Program-made: the position numbers and the translations under genes | The notes under the pieces: generated by a model | The model's database searches: none | Seen by the model: only the letters and a program-made list of their open reading frames with translations | Told to the model about the DNA's origin: nothing | In this document: piece by piece, positions 34,600 through 44,477 of the stretch | Layout: every line of letters starts with the position of its first letter | Numbering within the stretch: position 1 is the stretch's first letter | Assembly (NCBI RefSeq): GCF_021538675.1 | Contig: NZ_JAJUKH010000014.1 | Span: forward strand, 41,448-105,447 | Length of the DNA: 64,000 bases | Direction: 5' to 3' | Source of the DNA: Paenarthrobacter sp. AR 02 | GTDB taxonomy: Bacteria > Actinomycetota > Actinomycetes > Actinomycetales > Micrococcaceae

Positions 34600-37500
34600 A
34601 TGGTGCCGAGAAGTTTTCTTCAATGGCCGGTCGTCCGTCAACTGAGTACGGGCGACCTGTTTGGCCGTGGGCCTGCGGTCACATCGGCCAAGACCGAAGC
34701 AATAACTGCGCGAACAACCACTGCTGACCGGGTGGTCCAAAGCATCTGCCCGTACTGCGCGGTAGGGTGTGGCCAGCGCGTCTATGTCAAGGACGAGAAA
34801 GTTGTCCAGATCGAGGGCGACCCGGATTCGCCCATCTCCCGCGGCCGTTTGTGCCCCAAGGGTTCCGCCAGTGAACAGCTGGTCAACTCGCCCGGCCGCC
34901 AGACCAAAGTACTTTACCGGGCACCCCGGTCCACCGAGTGGGAACGCCTGGACCTGGGTACCGCCGTCGAGATGATCGCGGACAGGTTCATCGAGACACG
35001 CCGCAGGACATGGCAGCAGAACGACAGTGAGGGCCGACTGCTGCGCCGCACCATGGGCATAGCTTCACTGGGCGGCGCCACCTTGGACAACGAAGAAAAC
35101 TACCTCATCAAGAAGCTGTTCACGGCTGCGGGGGCGGTGCAGGTCGAGAACCAGGCCCGCATATGACACTCTGCCACGGTTCCCAGTTTGGGAGCCTCAT
35201 TTGGACGCGGTGGTGCGACGCAATCACTGCAGGACATGGCCAACGCCGACTGCATTGTCATCCAGGGTTCCAATATGGCCGAATGTCATCCCGTGGGTTA
35301 TCAGTGGGTAGCGGAGGCGAAGGCCCGGGGAGCAAAAGTCATCCACGTTGACCCACGGTTCACGCGGACCTCGGCGGTCTCCGATAAGCACATTCCCATC
35401 CGGGCAGGCTCTGATGTTGTGCTCTTGGGTGCCCTGATCAACTACGTCATCTCCAACGACCTTTGGTTTAAGGAGTACGTGGGCGCATACACCAATGCGG
35501 CAACACTGGTGCATGACGATTACCGTGATGCCGAAGACCTCGGCGGGTTGTTCTCCGGCTTCGATGCCGGGAAGGGCGCCTACGATACCTCATCGTGGGG
35601 GTATGCCGAACGGGGGGAGGGAGCCATTGACGAACCCGGTCCCGGTTCCGAACACGGCGCCGACGCGACCGCCCGGGCCGCCGGTCACAGCTATGGCAGC
35701 GGTGGACCGCCCTTGGAGCATGCAGAGGTTCAGCGCGACGACAGCCTGCAAGATCCCCGGACTGTCTTCCAGATTGTGAAGCGGCATTATGCCCGCTACA
35801 CCGCGGAGATGGTGCAGGACATGTGCGGCATCAGCGTGGCGGACTTCGAGTATCTGGTGCGCGCCATCACGGACAACTCGGGACGCGACCGGACCACGTG
35901 TTTCGCCTACGCCGTGGGTTGGACCCAGCACTCCCTGGGCGCACAGTTCATCCGGGCCGCCGCCATCCTGCAACTCCTGCTTGGAAATATGGGGCGCCCG
36001 GGCGGCGGGATCATGGCCTTGCGTGGCCATGCCAGCATCCAGGGCTCCACGGACATTCCAACCCTGTTCAACCTGCTTCCCGGGTATCTGCCGATGCCCA
36101 GCGCGGGTCGCCACGACAGCCTCGACGAGTATCTGGCAACGATTGGGTCCAAACAACAAAAGGGCTACTGGGCGAACGCCGATGCATACACCATCAGCCT
36201 GCTTAAAGCGTGGTGGGGCGAGGCAGCGAACGCGGACAACGACTGGGCCTATGACTATCTTCCCCGGCTGACGGGAGCACACGGCACCTACGAAACAGTC
36301 ATGGGCATGCTGGACGACGAAGTGGAAGGCTACTTCCTTCTCGGACAAAATCCCGCAGTAGGTTCGGCCCACGGCCGCATGCAACGCCTGGCGATGGCGC
36401 ACTTGAAGTGGATGGTGGTTCGCGACCTGAACCTCATCGAGTCGGCGACCTGGTGGAAGGACGGTCCGGAGATCGAATCGGGGGAGTTGCGCACCGAGGA
36501 CATCGAAACGGAGGTGTTCTTCCTTCCGGCCGCAACGCATGTGGAGAAGGCGGGGTCTTTTACGCAGACCCAGAGGCTGCTCCAGTGGCGGCACAAGGCT
36601 GTGGCACCGCCAGGTGAATGCCAGAGCGAGCTGCAGTTCTTCTTTGAACTCGGCCAACGGATCCGGGAAAAGCTCGCCGATTCCGACGACGAACGGGACC
36701 GGCCGCTGCTGGACCTGACGTGGGACTATCCCACGGACAAACACGGTGATCCGGACCCCGAAGCGGTACTTGCGGAGATTAACGGCCGTCACCTTGATGG
36801 CCCCGACGCGGGCGCACCACTCTCCGCCTACACCGAACTTCGTGCCGACGGTTCCACGGCGGCAGGCTGCTGGATCTACACCGGTGTGTATGCCGACGGC
36901 GTCAACCACGCCGCCAACCGCAAACCGGGCCAGGAACAGGGCCCGGCCGCCTCGGAATGGGGCTGGGCATGGCCGGCCAACCGCAGGATCCTCTATAACC
37001 GGGCATCTGCGGACCCCGCGGGTAAACCGTGGAGCGAGCGCAAAAAATACATCTGGTGGGATCAGGACCAAGGCAAGTGGATTGGGGACGATGTGCCCGA
37101 CTTCCCGGTTGACCGTGCGCCAGGGAGCCATCCCGACCCCTCCGTCGGCGGCCCTGAAGCACTGAGCGGAGACGATCCCTTCATCATGCAGGCCGACGGC
37201 AAGGGCTGGCTTTTCGCCCCCAAAGGACTCTTGGACGGCCCCCTGCCTACCCACTACGAGGCTCAGGAATCGCCGGTGGCCAACGCGCTCTACCCGCAGC
37301 AGCAAAGCCCCGCCCGGTTGGTGTTCCCCCGCGCGGACAACCCGAGTGCGCCGAGCGCCGGGACCAAGGGCGCCGACATCTATCCTTACGTGTTCACCAC
37401 ATACCGCCTCACTGAGCACCACACGGCGGGCGGGATGAGCCGGTGGCTGCCCTACCTGTCCGAACTGCAACCGGAGATGTTCTGCGAGGTCTCGCCTGAA

Positions 37501-37908
37501 CTTGCGACTGAACGGGGACTGGAACCTTACGGCTGGGCCACGATCATTTCGCCGCGCTCCGCCATCGAGGCGAAGGTGCTGGTTACCGATCGGATGGTGC
37601 CCCTCAAGGTCGGTGGCCACACGGTGCATCAGATCGGGCTGCCCTACCACTGGGGCGTCGGAAACAACGCCGTCGTGAGCGGTGATGCGGCCAATGATCT
37701 GCTGGGCGTAACCCTGGATCCGAATGTCCAGATCCAGGAATCAAAGGTTGCCTCGTGCGACATCCGCCCCGGGCGCCGGCCCCGCGGCGAGGAACTCCTC
37801 GCCCTGGTTGCCGAATACCGGGAGCGGGCAGGAGTGACCATGGAGACCGGCAACGCCGCCGTGACAAACCCGTCGGCCGAAGGCGTCGACCCGACATTGG
37901 AGGACTAG
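34600..37908 (+). CDS. fdhA: Formate dehydrogenase catalytic subunit with selenocysteine (in-frame UGA)
   Basis: 1102 residues when the TGA at 35164-35166 is read as selenocysteine (Sec189; E. coli FdnG has Sec196). The frame continues after it as HSATVPSLGASFGRGGATQS, exactly the FdnG context ARxU-HxxTVxxLxxxFGRGAMT, and stays open to 37908. [4Fe-4S] cysteines at 50, 53, 57 and 85 (CPYCAVGCG, GRLCPKGS). The C-terminal part is the molybdopterin guanine dinucleotide-binding domain. Oxidises formate to CO2. No twin-arginine signal is visible at the N-terminus, unlike FdnG. An in-frame TTG at 34582 is an alternative start. Followed without gap by fdhB. Confidence 0.93.
35164..35196 (+). promoter_or_regulatory. 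Selenocysteine codon and SECIS-like stem-loop
   Basis: After UGA (35164-35166) come 11 nt, then GGUUCCC (35178-35184) pairing with GGGAGCC (35190-35196) over 7 bp, one a G-U pair, with loop AGUUU that contains the GU typical of bacterial SECIS loops. Loop distance from UGA is 18 nt, within the usual bacterial range. The stem lies inside the coding sequence, as needed for SelB binding. Confidence 0.85.
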
Positions 37909-38910
37909 ATGGGCCAGTTGTCCGGACCGACCGACCCCACCACCGATGCCCATTGGGAGCACAACCATCCACGCAAGGGGTTCTTCACCGACACCTCCAT
38001 TTGTATCGGTTGCAAGGCCTGCGAAGTCGCCTGCAAGGAGTGGAACCACAACCCGCAGGACGGGAACCTGGAACTCCTCGGGTCCTCTTACGACAACACC
38101 GGATCACTGGGTGCCAGCACATGGCGACATGTCGCCTTCATCGAGCAGGGCCAGGAACGCATCACCCAAGCAAGAGAGTCCGGCCGCGCCCTGGTCAACC
38201 TGGGCATGCCGCGTATCGGTCCTCCCGCGCCGGATTCCAGTGATCCTGCTGAAGCGGACACCACACCGCCGGACACTGCTGACTTCCGGTGGCTGATGTC
38301 TTCGGATGTATGCAAGCACTGCACGCACGCCGGTTGCCTTGACGTCTGCCCCACCGGAGCGCTGTTCCGCACCGAGTTTGGGACCGTGGTGGTGCAGGAC
38401 GACGTCTGCAACGGCTGCGGAACCTGCGTGGCCGGCTGCCCGTTCGGGGTTATCGAGCGCCGCAGCAACGGTACGGTCAAAGTGGCAACCAGCAGGGAAG
38501 ACCAGCACGACGAACATCCCGCGGTTCCCAATGCAGGCATCGCCCAGAAATGCACGCTGTGCTACGACCGGCTGGTGGATGACCAGACACCCGCCTGCGC
38601 CAAAGCCTGCCCGACGACGTCCATCAAGTTTGGTGACCACGACGCCATGGTGGAGACCGCCAAGGAACGCGTGGCCGACCTCCACGCCAAGGGCCTGACG
38701 GAAGCCAGGCTGTACGGTGCCAACGAAAACGACGGCGTCGGCGGAACCGGATCGGTCTTCCTCTTGCTGGACGAACCTGAAGTTTATGGACTTCCGCCGG
38801 ATCCCCGCGTGCCGACTGCAGATCTGCCCACGATGTATCGCCGGGCCGGGCTTGCGGTCGCTGGTATGGCCGCGGCGGCTGCCCTGGCTTTCCTTGGAGG
38901 ACGCGCGTGA
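37909..38910 (+). CDS. fdhB: Formate dehydrogenase iron-sulfur subunit
   Basis: 333 aa with four [4Fe-4S] cysteine groups in the order of FdnH/HybA-type subunits: CIGCKACEVACKEWN, CKHCTHAGCLDVCPTGAL, CNGCGTCVAGCPFG, CTLCYDRLVD...CAKACP. One hydrophobic helix at the C-terminus (AGLAVAGMAAAAALAFL) anchors it to the membrane. Carries electrons from FdhA to the membrane subunit. ATG directly after the fdhA stop; its own stop overlaps the next start (GTGA). Confidence 0.93.
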   Translation: MGQLSGPTDPTTDAHWEHNHPRKGFFTDTSICIGCKACEVACKEWNHNPQDGNLELLGSSYDNTGSLGASTWRHVAFIEQGQERITQARESGRALVNLGMPRIGPPAPDSSDPAEADTTPPDTADFRWLMSSDVCKHCTHAGCLDVCPTGALFRTEFGTVVVQDDVCNGCGTCVAGCPFGVIERRSNGTVKVATSREDQHDEHPAVPNAGIAQKCTLCYDRLVDDQTPACAKACPTTSIKFGDHDAMVETAKERVADLHAKGLTEARLYGANENDGVGGTGSVFLLLDEPEVYGLPPDPRVPTADLPTMYRRAGLAVAGMAAAAALAFLGGRA

Positions 38911-39998
38911 CCCTGTCTGAGTTCGACAACCTCCGCCCCTCCGGGCCTGCCCGACGCCGAGGGGCGGACGGCAAACCCGGCACCCGCCGTCGTCGGGAGA
39001 ACGGTGACGGCTCCCGGGAAATGCCCATGGTTCCGGAAGCTGAATTCACCTCCTACTATGGCCGTCCAGTGGTCAAACCGGCGCCGTGGGGCGAGGACGT
39101 CGCTCTTTACTTGTTCCTTGGTGGCGTCGCAGGGGGTTCGGCCCTCCTTGGCCTGGGTGGACAGCTCACCGGGCGGCCGATACTGCGCCGCAATGCCCGG
39201 CTGGGTGCCCTGGCAGCACTGAGCCTGGGGGCCGGCGCGTTGGTGAAGGACCTCGGCAGGCCCGAGCGTTTCCTGAATATGCTGCGTACCTTCAAGGTAA
39301 CTTCGCCGATGAGCGTGGGTTCGTGGATCCTGAGCGCCTTCGGTGCGGGGACCGCCCTCGTGGCGGCCGCCGAGATTGATCGGATGACAGGCTGCCGGAT
39401 TCCGCTGGGTCCGTTGCGGAAGGCACTGCAGGCTGTTGAGGGGCCCGCGGGGTTTGAGGCGGCGGTGTTCGCGGGTCCGCTTGCGGCGTACACGGCCGTG
39501 CTGCTGGGGGACACCGCGACCCCGACGTGGAACGCTGCGCACGAGGAATTGCCGTTTGTCTTCGTGAGTTCTGCCTGCCTGGCATCGGCCGGGCTTGCCA
39601 TGGTCACCACGCCGGTCCACGAGGCCGGTCCTGCCCGGAAGCTCGCAGTGCTGGGCGTCCTGGGTGATCTGGCAGCAATGAAGGTGATGGAACACCGGAT
39701 GGATCCTGTGGCCGCGGAGCCGCTGCACCTGGGCAAGGCCGGGACCATGCTCACATGGAGCGAGCGGCTGGCACTCGGTGGTGGGTTGGGAGCCTTACTG
39801 GCCGGCCGCAACCGTGCAGTGGCCGCGGCATCGGGGTTTGCGTTGCTTGCCGCCTCAGCGCTCACACGGTTCGGGGTGTTCGAGGCAGGTCTGGCCTCGG
39901 CCCGGGATCCGCGCTACACGATTGAGCCGCAGAAGAACCGGCTGGCGGCGCGCCGTGCTGCCGGTGTGTCCGACGACGCGATCACCACAGCCAGGTAG
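38907..39998 (+). CDS. NrfD-type membrane subunit of formate dehydrogenase
   Basis: 363 aa from a GTG. A soluble basic N-terminus of ~60 residues with an SYYGRPVVKPAPWGEDVALY motif, then about eight to nine helices of the NrfD/polysulfide reductase family (LYLFLGGVAGGSALLGLG; GRPERFLNMLRTFKVTSPMS; VLLGDTATPTWNAAHEELPF). This replaces the cytochrome b subunit FdnI of E. coli and probably passes electrons to menaquinone. Third gene of the fdh operon, 4-nt overlap with fdhB. Confidence 0.9.
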   Translation: MTLSEFDNLRPSGPARRRGADGKPGTRRRRENGDGSREMPMVPEAEFTSYYGRPVVKPAPWGEDVALYLFLGGVAGGSALLGLGGQLTGRPILRRNARLGALAALSLGAGALVKDLGRPERFLNMLRTFKVTSPMSVGSWILSAFGAGTALVAAAEIDRMTGCRIPLGPLRKALQAVEGPAGFEAAVFAGPLAAYTAVLLGDTATPTWNAAHEELPFVFVSSACLASAGLAMVTTPVHEAGPARKLAVLGVLGDLAAMKVMEHRMDPVAAEPLHLGKAGTMLTWSERLALGGGLGALLAGRNRAVAAASGFALLAASALTRFGVFEAGLASARDPRYTIEPQKNRLAARRAAGVSDDAITTAR

Positions 39999-40013
39999 TG
40001 CTTCCCCGGCACG

Positions 40014-41039
40014 TTAGCGGATCTCGATGCCCCGACCCGCCGTGGTGTGGCCAATCACCGGGTACCCGGGCAACTCGCCGATTACCAACAGTCCGCCGGA
40101 GGTCTGGGCGTCGGCCAGAAGCAGGAGATCGTCATCAGTGACGGTTCCCGCCGAACCTAGATGTGGCCGCACCCATTCGAGGTTGCGACGGGTTCCGCCG
40201 GACACAAAACCGTCCCGCAGGGCTTCCAGCGAACCATCGAGCAGGGGCACCGCCTTGACGTCGATCACCGCCCCAATGCCCGAGGCCCGGACCATCTTGT
40301 GCAGGTGGCCCAGCAAGCCAAAACCGGTCACGTCCGTTGCCGCGCGAAGGCCTGCCGCCACTGCGGCCTCGGACGCTTCGCGGTTAAGGGCCGCCATCAT
40401 CTCTACGGCTTCAGGGAACACCTCGCCAGTCTTCTTATGACGGTTGTTGAGAAGTCCGACGCCGAGCGGCTTGGTCAGCGTGATGGGCAGCCCGGGCCGG
40501 GCGGCATCGTTGCGGAGCAGCTGCTCGGGGTGGGCGACGCCGGTCACGGCCATGCCGTACTTCGGCTCCGGATCGTCGATGGAGTGTCCGCCCAGGACGG
40601 GACACCCTGCCTGGGATGCGACACTCAGGCCTCCGCGGAGGACTTCGGTCATCACTTCGATCGGCAAAACCTCGCGGGGCCAGCCGATCAGGTTGATGGC
40701 CGTGATCGGGCGACCTCCCATGGCGTAGATATCCGAGAGGGCGTTGGCGGCTGCGATCCGGCCCCAGTCAAAAGCGTCGTTGACCACAGGGGTGAAGAAG
40801 TCGGCGGTGGAGAGGACTGCAAGGTCCTCGCGCACCAAGACCGCAGCGGCGTCGTCCCCGCTGTCCAAGCCGACCAAAACGTCCGCGCCCGGTTGGCCAA
40901 TCAGGCCGCGGACAGCATCTTCGAGTTCGCCGGGCGGGATCTTGCACGCGCAACCCCCGCCGTGGGCGTAGTCGGTGAGCCGGAGCGCTCCATGGGTTCC
41001 CTGTTCGACGTCGTTTGTTGTGGCCTGGGTCTCATTCAC
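40014..41039 (-). CDS. selD: Selenide, water dikinase
   Basis: 341 aa. Makes selenophosphate from selenide and ATP. N-terminal motif HGGGCACKIPPGELE carries Cys30, Cys32 and Lys33, equal to Cys17, Cys19 and Lys20 of E. coli, so this SelD is the cysteine, not the Sec, form. ATP-binding AIR-synthase-like parts: VGLDSGDDAAAVLV, PVLGGHSIDDPEPKYG, ATDVTGFGLLGHL. I chose a GTG at 41039 (reading MNETQATTNDVEQ) because upstream extensions cross the selC gene. Converges on the fdh operon, 15 nt apart, and is divergent from selC. Confidence 0.93.
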   Translation of the reverse strand: MNETQATTNDVEQGTHGALRLTDYAHGGGCACKIPPGELEDAVRGLIGQPGADVLVGLDSGDDAAAVLVREDLAVLSTADFFTPVVNDAFDWGRIAAANALSDIYAMGGRPITAINLIGWPREVLPIEVMTEVLRGGLSVASQAGCPVLGGHSIDDPEPKYGMAVTGVAHPEQLLRNDAARPGLPITLTKPLGVGLLNNRHKKTGEVFPEAVEMMAALNREASEAAVAAGLRAATDVTGFGLLGHLHKMVRASGIGAVIDVKAVPLLDGSLEALRDGFVSGGTRRNLEWVRPHLGSAGTVTDDDLLLLADAQTSGGLLVIGELPGYPVIGHTTAGRGIEIR

Positions 41040-41069
41040 CCGTTCAGCGTACCCTCGTAAGCAACCTGC

Positions 41070-41075
41070 TATATT
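41070..41075 (+). promoter_or_regulatory. Predicted -10 box of selC
   Basis: TATATT ends 7 nt before the first base of tRNA-Sec, the right distance for transcription to begin at or near the tRNA 5' end. The -35 region is weak (TTCAGC or GCGTAC). It lies in the 43-nt spacer between selD and selC starts. Confidence 0.5.
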
Positions 41076-41082
41076 GAGGCGC

Positions 41083-41177
41083 GGTGGCGTCCGGGTCCTG
41101 GTGGGCCCCCCGGTCTTCAAAACCGGTGAGGCTGAGCATCTCGGCCTGGCGGGTTCGATTCCCGTCCGCCACCGCCA
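41083..41177 (+). tRNA. selC: tRNA-Sec (anticodon UCA)
   Basis: 95 nt including an encoded CCA end (G discriminator at 41174, CCA 41175-41177). Acceptor GGTGGCGT/CCGCCACC with seven clear pairs and a mismatch at the eighth; 6-bp D stem GGGTCC/GGGCCC with a 4-nt loop, a tRNA-Sec hallmark; anticodon stem CCGGT/ACCGG with loop CTTCAAA and anticodon TCA at 41117-41119; long variable arm GGCTGAG-CAT-CTCGGCC; T arm GCGGG/CCCGT around TTCGATT. Decodes UGA in fdhA. Sits directly before selA, 39 nt from its start. Confidence 0.97.
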
Positions 41178-41216
41178 AAGCACCGCCGTGCAGTTGCCGT
41201 GAAGCGAGGAGCCGCC

Positions 41217-42548
41217 GTGGACCACGTAGATCCCCGCAGAATGATTCCACGTACGAATGACCTGCTTGCGCTGCCGGCCGTCGTCGAAGCTCGCCACCGC
41301 TTGAGCGAACACGTCATCCGACGAATCGTTCGCGACGTCCAGGAGCAGGCCCGGCGCGGCGAGCTCCCGCCGTCGGACGTGGAGCCGACCCTGCTGGCCG
41401 CCGTCGCTGGACACAAGGCGACGAGCCTGCGCCCCGTCCTGAATGCCACCGGAGTGATCGTCCATACGAACCTCGGGCGCGCGCCCCTTTCCGCTGATGC
41501 GGTCGAAGCCGTTGTCACCGCCAGTGGCTACGTCGACGTGGAGCTCGACCTGACGGACGGCAGCCGGTCGCGCCGTGGAGCCGGTGCCAGGAACGCTTTG
41601 CTGTCGGCCTGTCCGGCCGCCGAGGACGCACTGGTAGTGAACAATGGAGCGGCGGCGTTGGTACTGGCCACCACGGCGCTCGCCGCCGGCCGCGAAGTGG
41701 TGGTCAGTCGTGGGGAATTTGTCGAGATCGGTGCCGGTTTCCGGTTGTCCGACCTGATTGAGTCAACGGGGGCAAGGCTTCGCGAAGTAGGCACCACGAA
41801 CAGGACCCACCTGCGCGATTATGAGGGTGCCCTCAGCCCGGACACCGGTTGCGTGCTCAAGGTGCACCCGAGCAACTTCCGGGTGGAGGGATTCACCTCG
41901 ACAGTAGCGCTGGAGGACCTGGGCACGGTTACAAGGGCAAACGCAGTCCCGCTTGTGGCCGACCTCGGCAGCGGGCTGCTGGCCCCCGATTCGCACCTGC
42001 CCGATGAACCCGATGTTGCTTCGGCTTTGGCGGCCGGGGCCGACGTCGTCATCGCCAGCGGTGACAAACTTTTGGGCGGCCCCCAAGCAGGATTGCTGCT
42101 GGGCCGCAGGGAGACCATTGAACGGTTGGCACGCCATCCGCTGGCGCGCGCCGTTCGTGCAGACAAGCTCGCTCTCGCCGCCCTCGAGGCGACTCTTGCG
42201 GGCGGACCACCACCGGTTGTCCAGGCACTGCACGCCGACGTCGGGCAACTGCGGCGCCGCACGGACGCGCTGGCAGAAGCGCTCGGAGTGCCGGTCGTGG
42301 CCCACGATGGCAGGGTTGGCGGTGGGGGCGCTCCCGGGTTTCCCTTGCCAGGATGGGCGCTCCAGCTACCTGAGGGCCTCGCAGTCCATCTGCGCATAGG
42401 CGATCCGGCCGTGCTGCCGCGCGTCCACGATGGATCGTGCCTGGTCGACCTGCGCTGCATTCCCGTGCAGGATGACCACCGGGTCCTCGAGGCCATACAG
42501 CGTGCGCTCACACTCCTTCCTGGTCGCGACGCGGGCGGAGTCGGCTAA
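41217..42548 (+). CDS. selA: L-seryl-tRNA(Sec) selenium transferase
   Basis: 443 aa. PLP enzyme that turns Ser-tRNA(Sec) into Sec-tRNA(Sec) with selenophosphate. Motifs: LRPVLNATGVIVHTNLGRAP, VNNGAAALVLATTALAAGRE, SRGEFVEIGAGFRLSDL, VADLGSGLL and the PLP-lysine region IASGDKLLGGPQAGLLLG. The GTG at 41217 is chosen since GAGGAG (41206-41211) lies 5 nt upstream; a GTG 18 nt earlier is less well placed. Followed by selB after 3 nt. Confidence 0.95.
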   Translation: MDHVDPRRMIPRTNDLLALPAVVEARHRLSEHVIRRIVRDVQEQARRGELPPSDVEPTLLAAVAGHKATSLRPVLNATGVIVHTNLGRAPLSADAVEAVVTASGYVDVELDLTDGSRSRRGAGARNALLSACPAAEDALVVNNGAAALVLATTALAAGREVVVSRGEFVEIGAGFRLSDLIESTGARLREVGTTNRTHLRDYEGALSPDTGCVLKVHPSNFRVEGFTSTVALEDLGTVTRANAVPLVADLGSGLLAPDSHLPDEPDVASALAAGADVVIASGDKLLGGPQAGLLLGRRETIERLARHPLARAVRADKLALAALEATLAGGPPPVVQALHADVGQLRRRTDALAEALGVPVVAHDGRVGGGGAPGFPLPGWALQLPEGLAVHLRIGDPAVLPRVHDGSCLVDLRCIPVQDDHRVLEAIQRALTLLPGRDAGGVG

Positions 42549-42551
42549 ACA

Positions 42552-44348
42552 GTGCACGTCATCGCAACCGCCGGACACGTCGATTCCGGCAAGAGCACCT
42601 TGGTCCGCGCCCTCACCGGCATGGAACCGGACCGCTGGGAAGAGGAGCGCCGCCGTGGGCTGACCATCGACCTGGGTTATGCATGGACCACTTTGCCCTC
42701 CGGTCAGGAGGTGGCCTTCGTGGACGTACCCGGCCACGAGCGCTTCCTCGGGAACATGCTCGCGGGAATCGGGCCGGCGCCGGTGGTCTGCTTCGTCGTT
42801 GCTGCTGACGAAGGCTGGCAGGCGCAATCCAGCGACCACCGCGATGCAGTTGCTGCCCTCGGCATCCACAACGGGGTCGTGGTCCTGAGCCGTGCGGACA
42901 GGGCATCCGCCGCGCGGATCTCAGAAGTCCTCTCCAAAACCCGTATCGAGTTGGCTGCAACAGGTCTGCAGGATGCGCCCGCAGTAGCAGTTTCCGCCAT
43001 TGACGGGACTGGCCTGGATGATTTGCGTGCCGCGCTCGGCGGTGTCCTGGCGCGGGTGCCTGCTCCTCCAGTGACTGGGCGGGTTCGGTTGTGGGTGGAC
43101 CGCTCGTTCACCATCACCGGTTCCGGAACAGTGGTGACCGGTACCCTGGCAGCCGGAACAGTGACCCAGGGAGACGTGCTGGACCTGCTCGGCCACGCCG
43201 GTTCCCGGCCCGTCGTCGTCCGTGGCTTGCAGAGCCGTGACACGGCCCGCCCGTCCGTGGAGCCGGTCAGCCGGGTGGCGTTGAATCTTCGCGACGTCGC
43301 CGCCACGGACATTCGTCGTGGCGACGCACTGCTTACTCCCGGCGCCTGGCCCACCACTTCGGTTATCGGCATCCAACGCACCACCGGGGTGGAGTACACG
43401 GCGACTCCGGAGCAGCTCACTGTGCACGTCGGCACCGCGTCGGTGCCGGCACGGTTGCGTCCCTTTGGGGCTGACCACGCCCGACTCGTCCTCGACAGGG
43501 AACTGCCCCTTGTGCTCGGCGACCGCCTCGTATTGCGGGACCCCGGGAGCCGTTCGGTGCTGGGCGGTGCGCGTATCCTCGATGCAAACCCACCTGCCCT
43601 GCGGCGACGCGGCGATGGCGCCCGCTGGGCTGAGCGCCTCGCAGGCATGGATCCCGCCGGAGACGTGTTGGGTGAGGTGGCAGCCCGCGGAGCTGTCCAG
43701 GTGCAGCAGTTGCACAAGCTTGGGCTCGTGGCCGGCCCCGACGCGGAAGCCCCGCAGGGAGTCAAAGTTTTGAATGGCTGGTGGGTGCATGTCCCGGTTT
43801 TCGAGGCATGGCAGCGTCGCCTGCGCGCGTCCGTCGAGCTGTTGCAGGAACGCGATCCCCTGGCCCCGGGTCTTTCCATGGGCGCGGCGCAGGACCTGCT
43901 CAAACTCCCTGACGGAAAGCTCCTTTCCCACGTCATTGATGGCGCGGCCCTGGAGCAGGATGGCGGACACATCCACCTGCCCGGCAGCGGGGACAATCTT
44001 GGCCCCATCGAGGAGGCCGTCGCCACGCTGGAGGCCAGGATGGGGGCGGACGCATTCCGCGCACCCGAATCCGATGAACTGGCCGCGTTGGGTCTGGGCG
44101 CACGCGAACTCGCTGCTGCAGAACGCAAGGGTCGCCTCCTGAGGTTGCGCGACGGTGTAGTGCTGCTCCCGACGGCGCCGGCCCTTGCGATGCGAACGCT
44201 TGCCCGCCTTGACCAGCCCTTCACCACGAGCCAGGCACGCCAAGCACTGGACACGACACGCCGGATCGCGGTTCCTTTGCTGGAATATCTCGATTCGCGC
44301 GGCTGGACAGTGCGCCTGGACGCAGGGCATCGCAAAGTGGTGCGCTGA
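42552..44348 (+). CDS. selB: Selenocysteine-specific elongation factor
   Basis: 598 aa. Brings Sec-tRNA(Sec) to UGA by binding GTP, the tRNA and the SECIS hairpin. G1 TAGHVDSGKSTLVRALTG, G3 DVPGHERFLGNML, G4 VVLSRADRA (Ser in place of the usual Asn/Thr), then the EF-Tu-like beta domains (RLWVDRSFTITGSGTVVTGT, a SelB signature) and winged-helix domains in the C-terminal ~250 residues that contact the mRNA. Length is near that of E. coli SelB (614). Starts with GTG 3 nt after selA. A TAGGAC/GTCCTA hairpin without T-run follows at 44365-44381. Confidence 0.95.
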   Translation: MHVIATAGHVDSGKSTLVRALTGMEPDRWEEERRRGLTIDLGYAWTTLPSGQEVAFVDVPGHERFLGNMLAGIGPAPVVCFVVAADEGWQAQSSDHRDAVAALGIHNGVVVLSRADRASAARISEVLSKTRIELAATGLQDAPAVAVSAIDGTGLDDLRAALGGVLARVPAPPVTGRVRLWVDRSFTITGSGTVVTGTLAAGTVTQGDVLDLLGHAGSRPVVVRGLQSRDTARPSVEPVSRVALNLRDVAATDIRRGDALLTPGAWPTTSVIGIQRTTGVEYTATPEQLTVHVGTASVPARLRPFGADHARLVLDRELPLVLGDRLVLRDPGSRSVLGGARILDANPPALRRRGDGARWAERLAGMDPAGDVLGEVAARGAVQVQQLHKLGLVAGPDAEAPQGVKVLNGWWVHVPVFEAWQRRLRASVELLQERDPLAPGLSMGAAQDLLKLPDGKLLSHVIDGAALEQDGGHIHLPGSGDNLGPIEEAVATLEARMGADAFRAPESDELAALGLGARELAAAERKGRLLRLRDGVVLLPTAPALAMRTLARLDQPFTTSQARQALDTTRRIAVPLLEYLDSRGWTVRLDAGHRKVVR

Positions 44349-44477
44349 CCCGCTGCTCCCAAGGTAGGACTCAGCGTCCTAGGAAGAACAGGGACAGGAA
44401 AACCTGCTGACCAGGCAGTGCGAAGTGGGTATCGTCGACTCCAGCCGGAACACCCCGCCCGAGATCCGAGGAGAGTT

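Noticed and set aside
35164..35166. fdhA as a broken gene with a nonsense mutation
   Set aside because: Context, SECIS-like stem and nearby complete sel genes make Sec decoding far more likely.
35590..37650. Long 686-residue open frame on the minus strand across fdhA
   Set aside because: It is antisense to a certain gene, has no family motifs, and arises from the codon bias of GC-rich DNA.
40014..41465. Long version of selD reaching 41465
   Set aside because: It would cross selC and the start of selA; the family's N-terminus fits the GTG at 41039.
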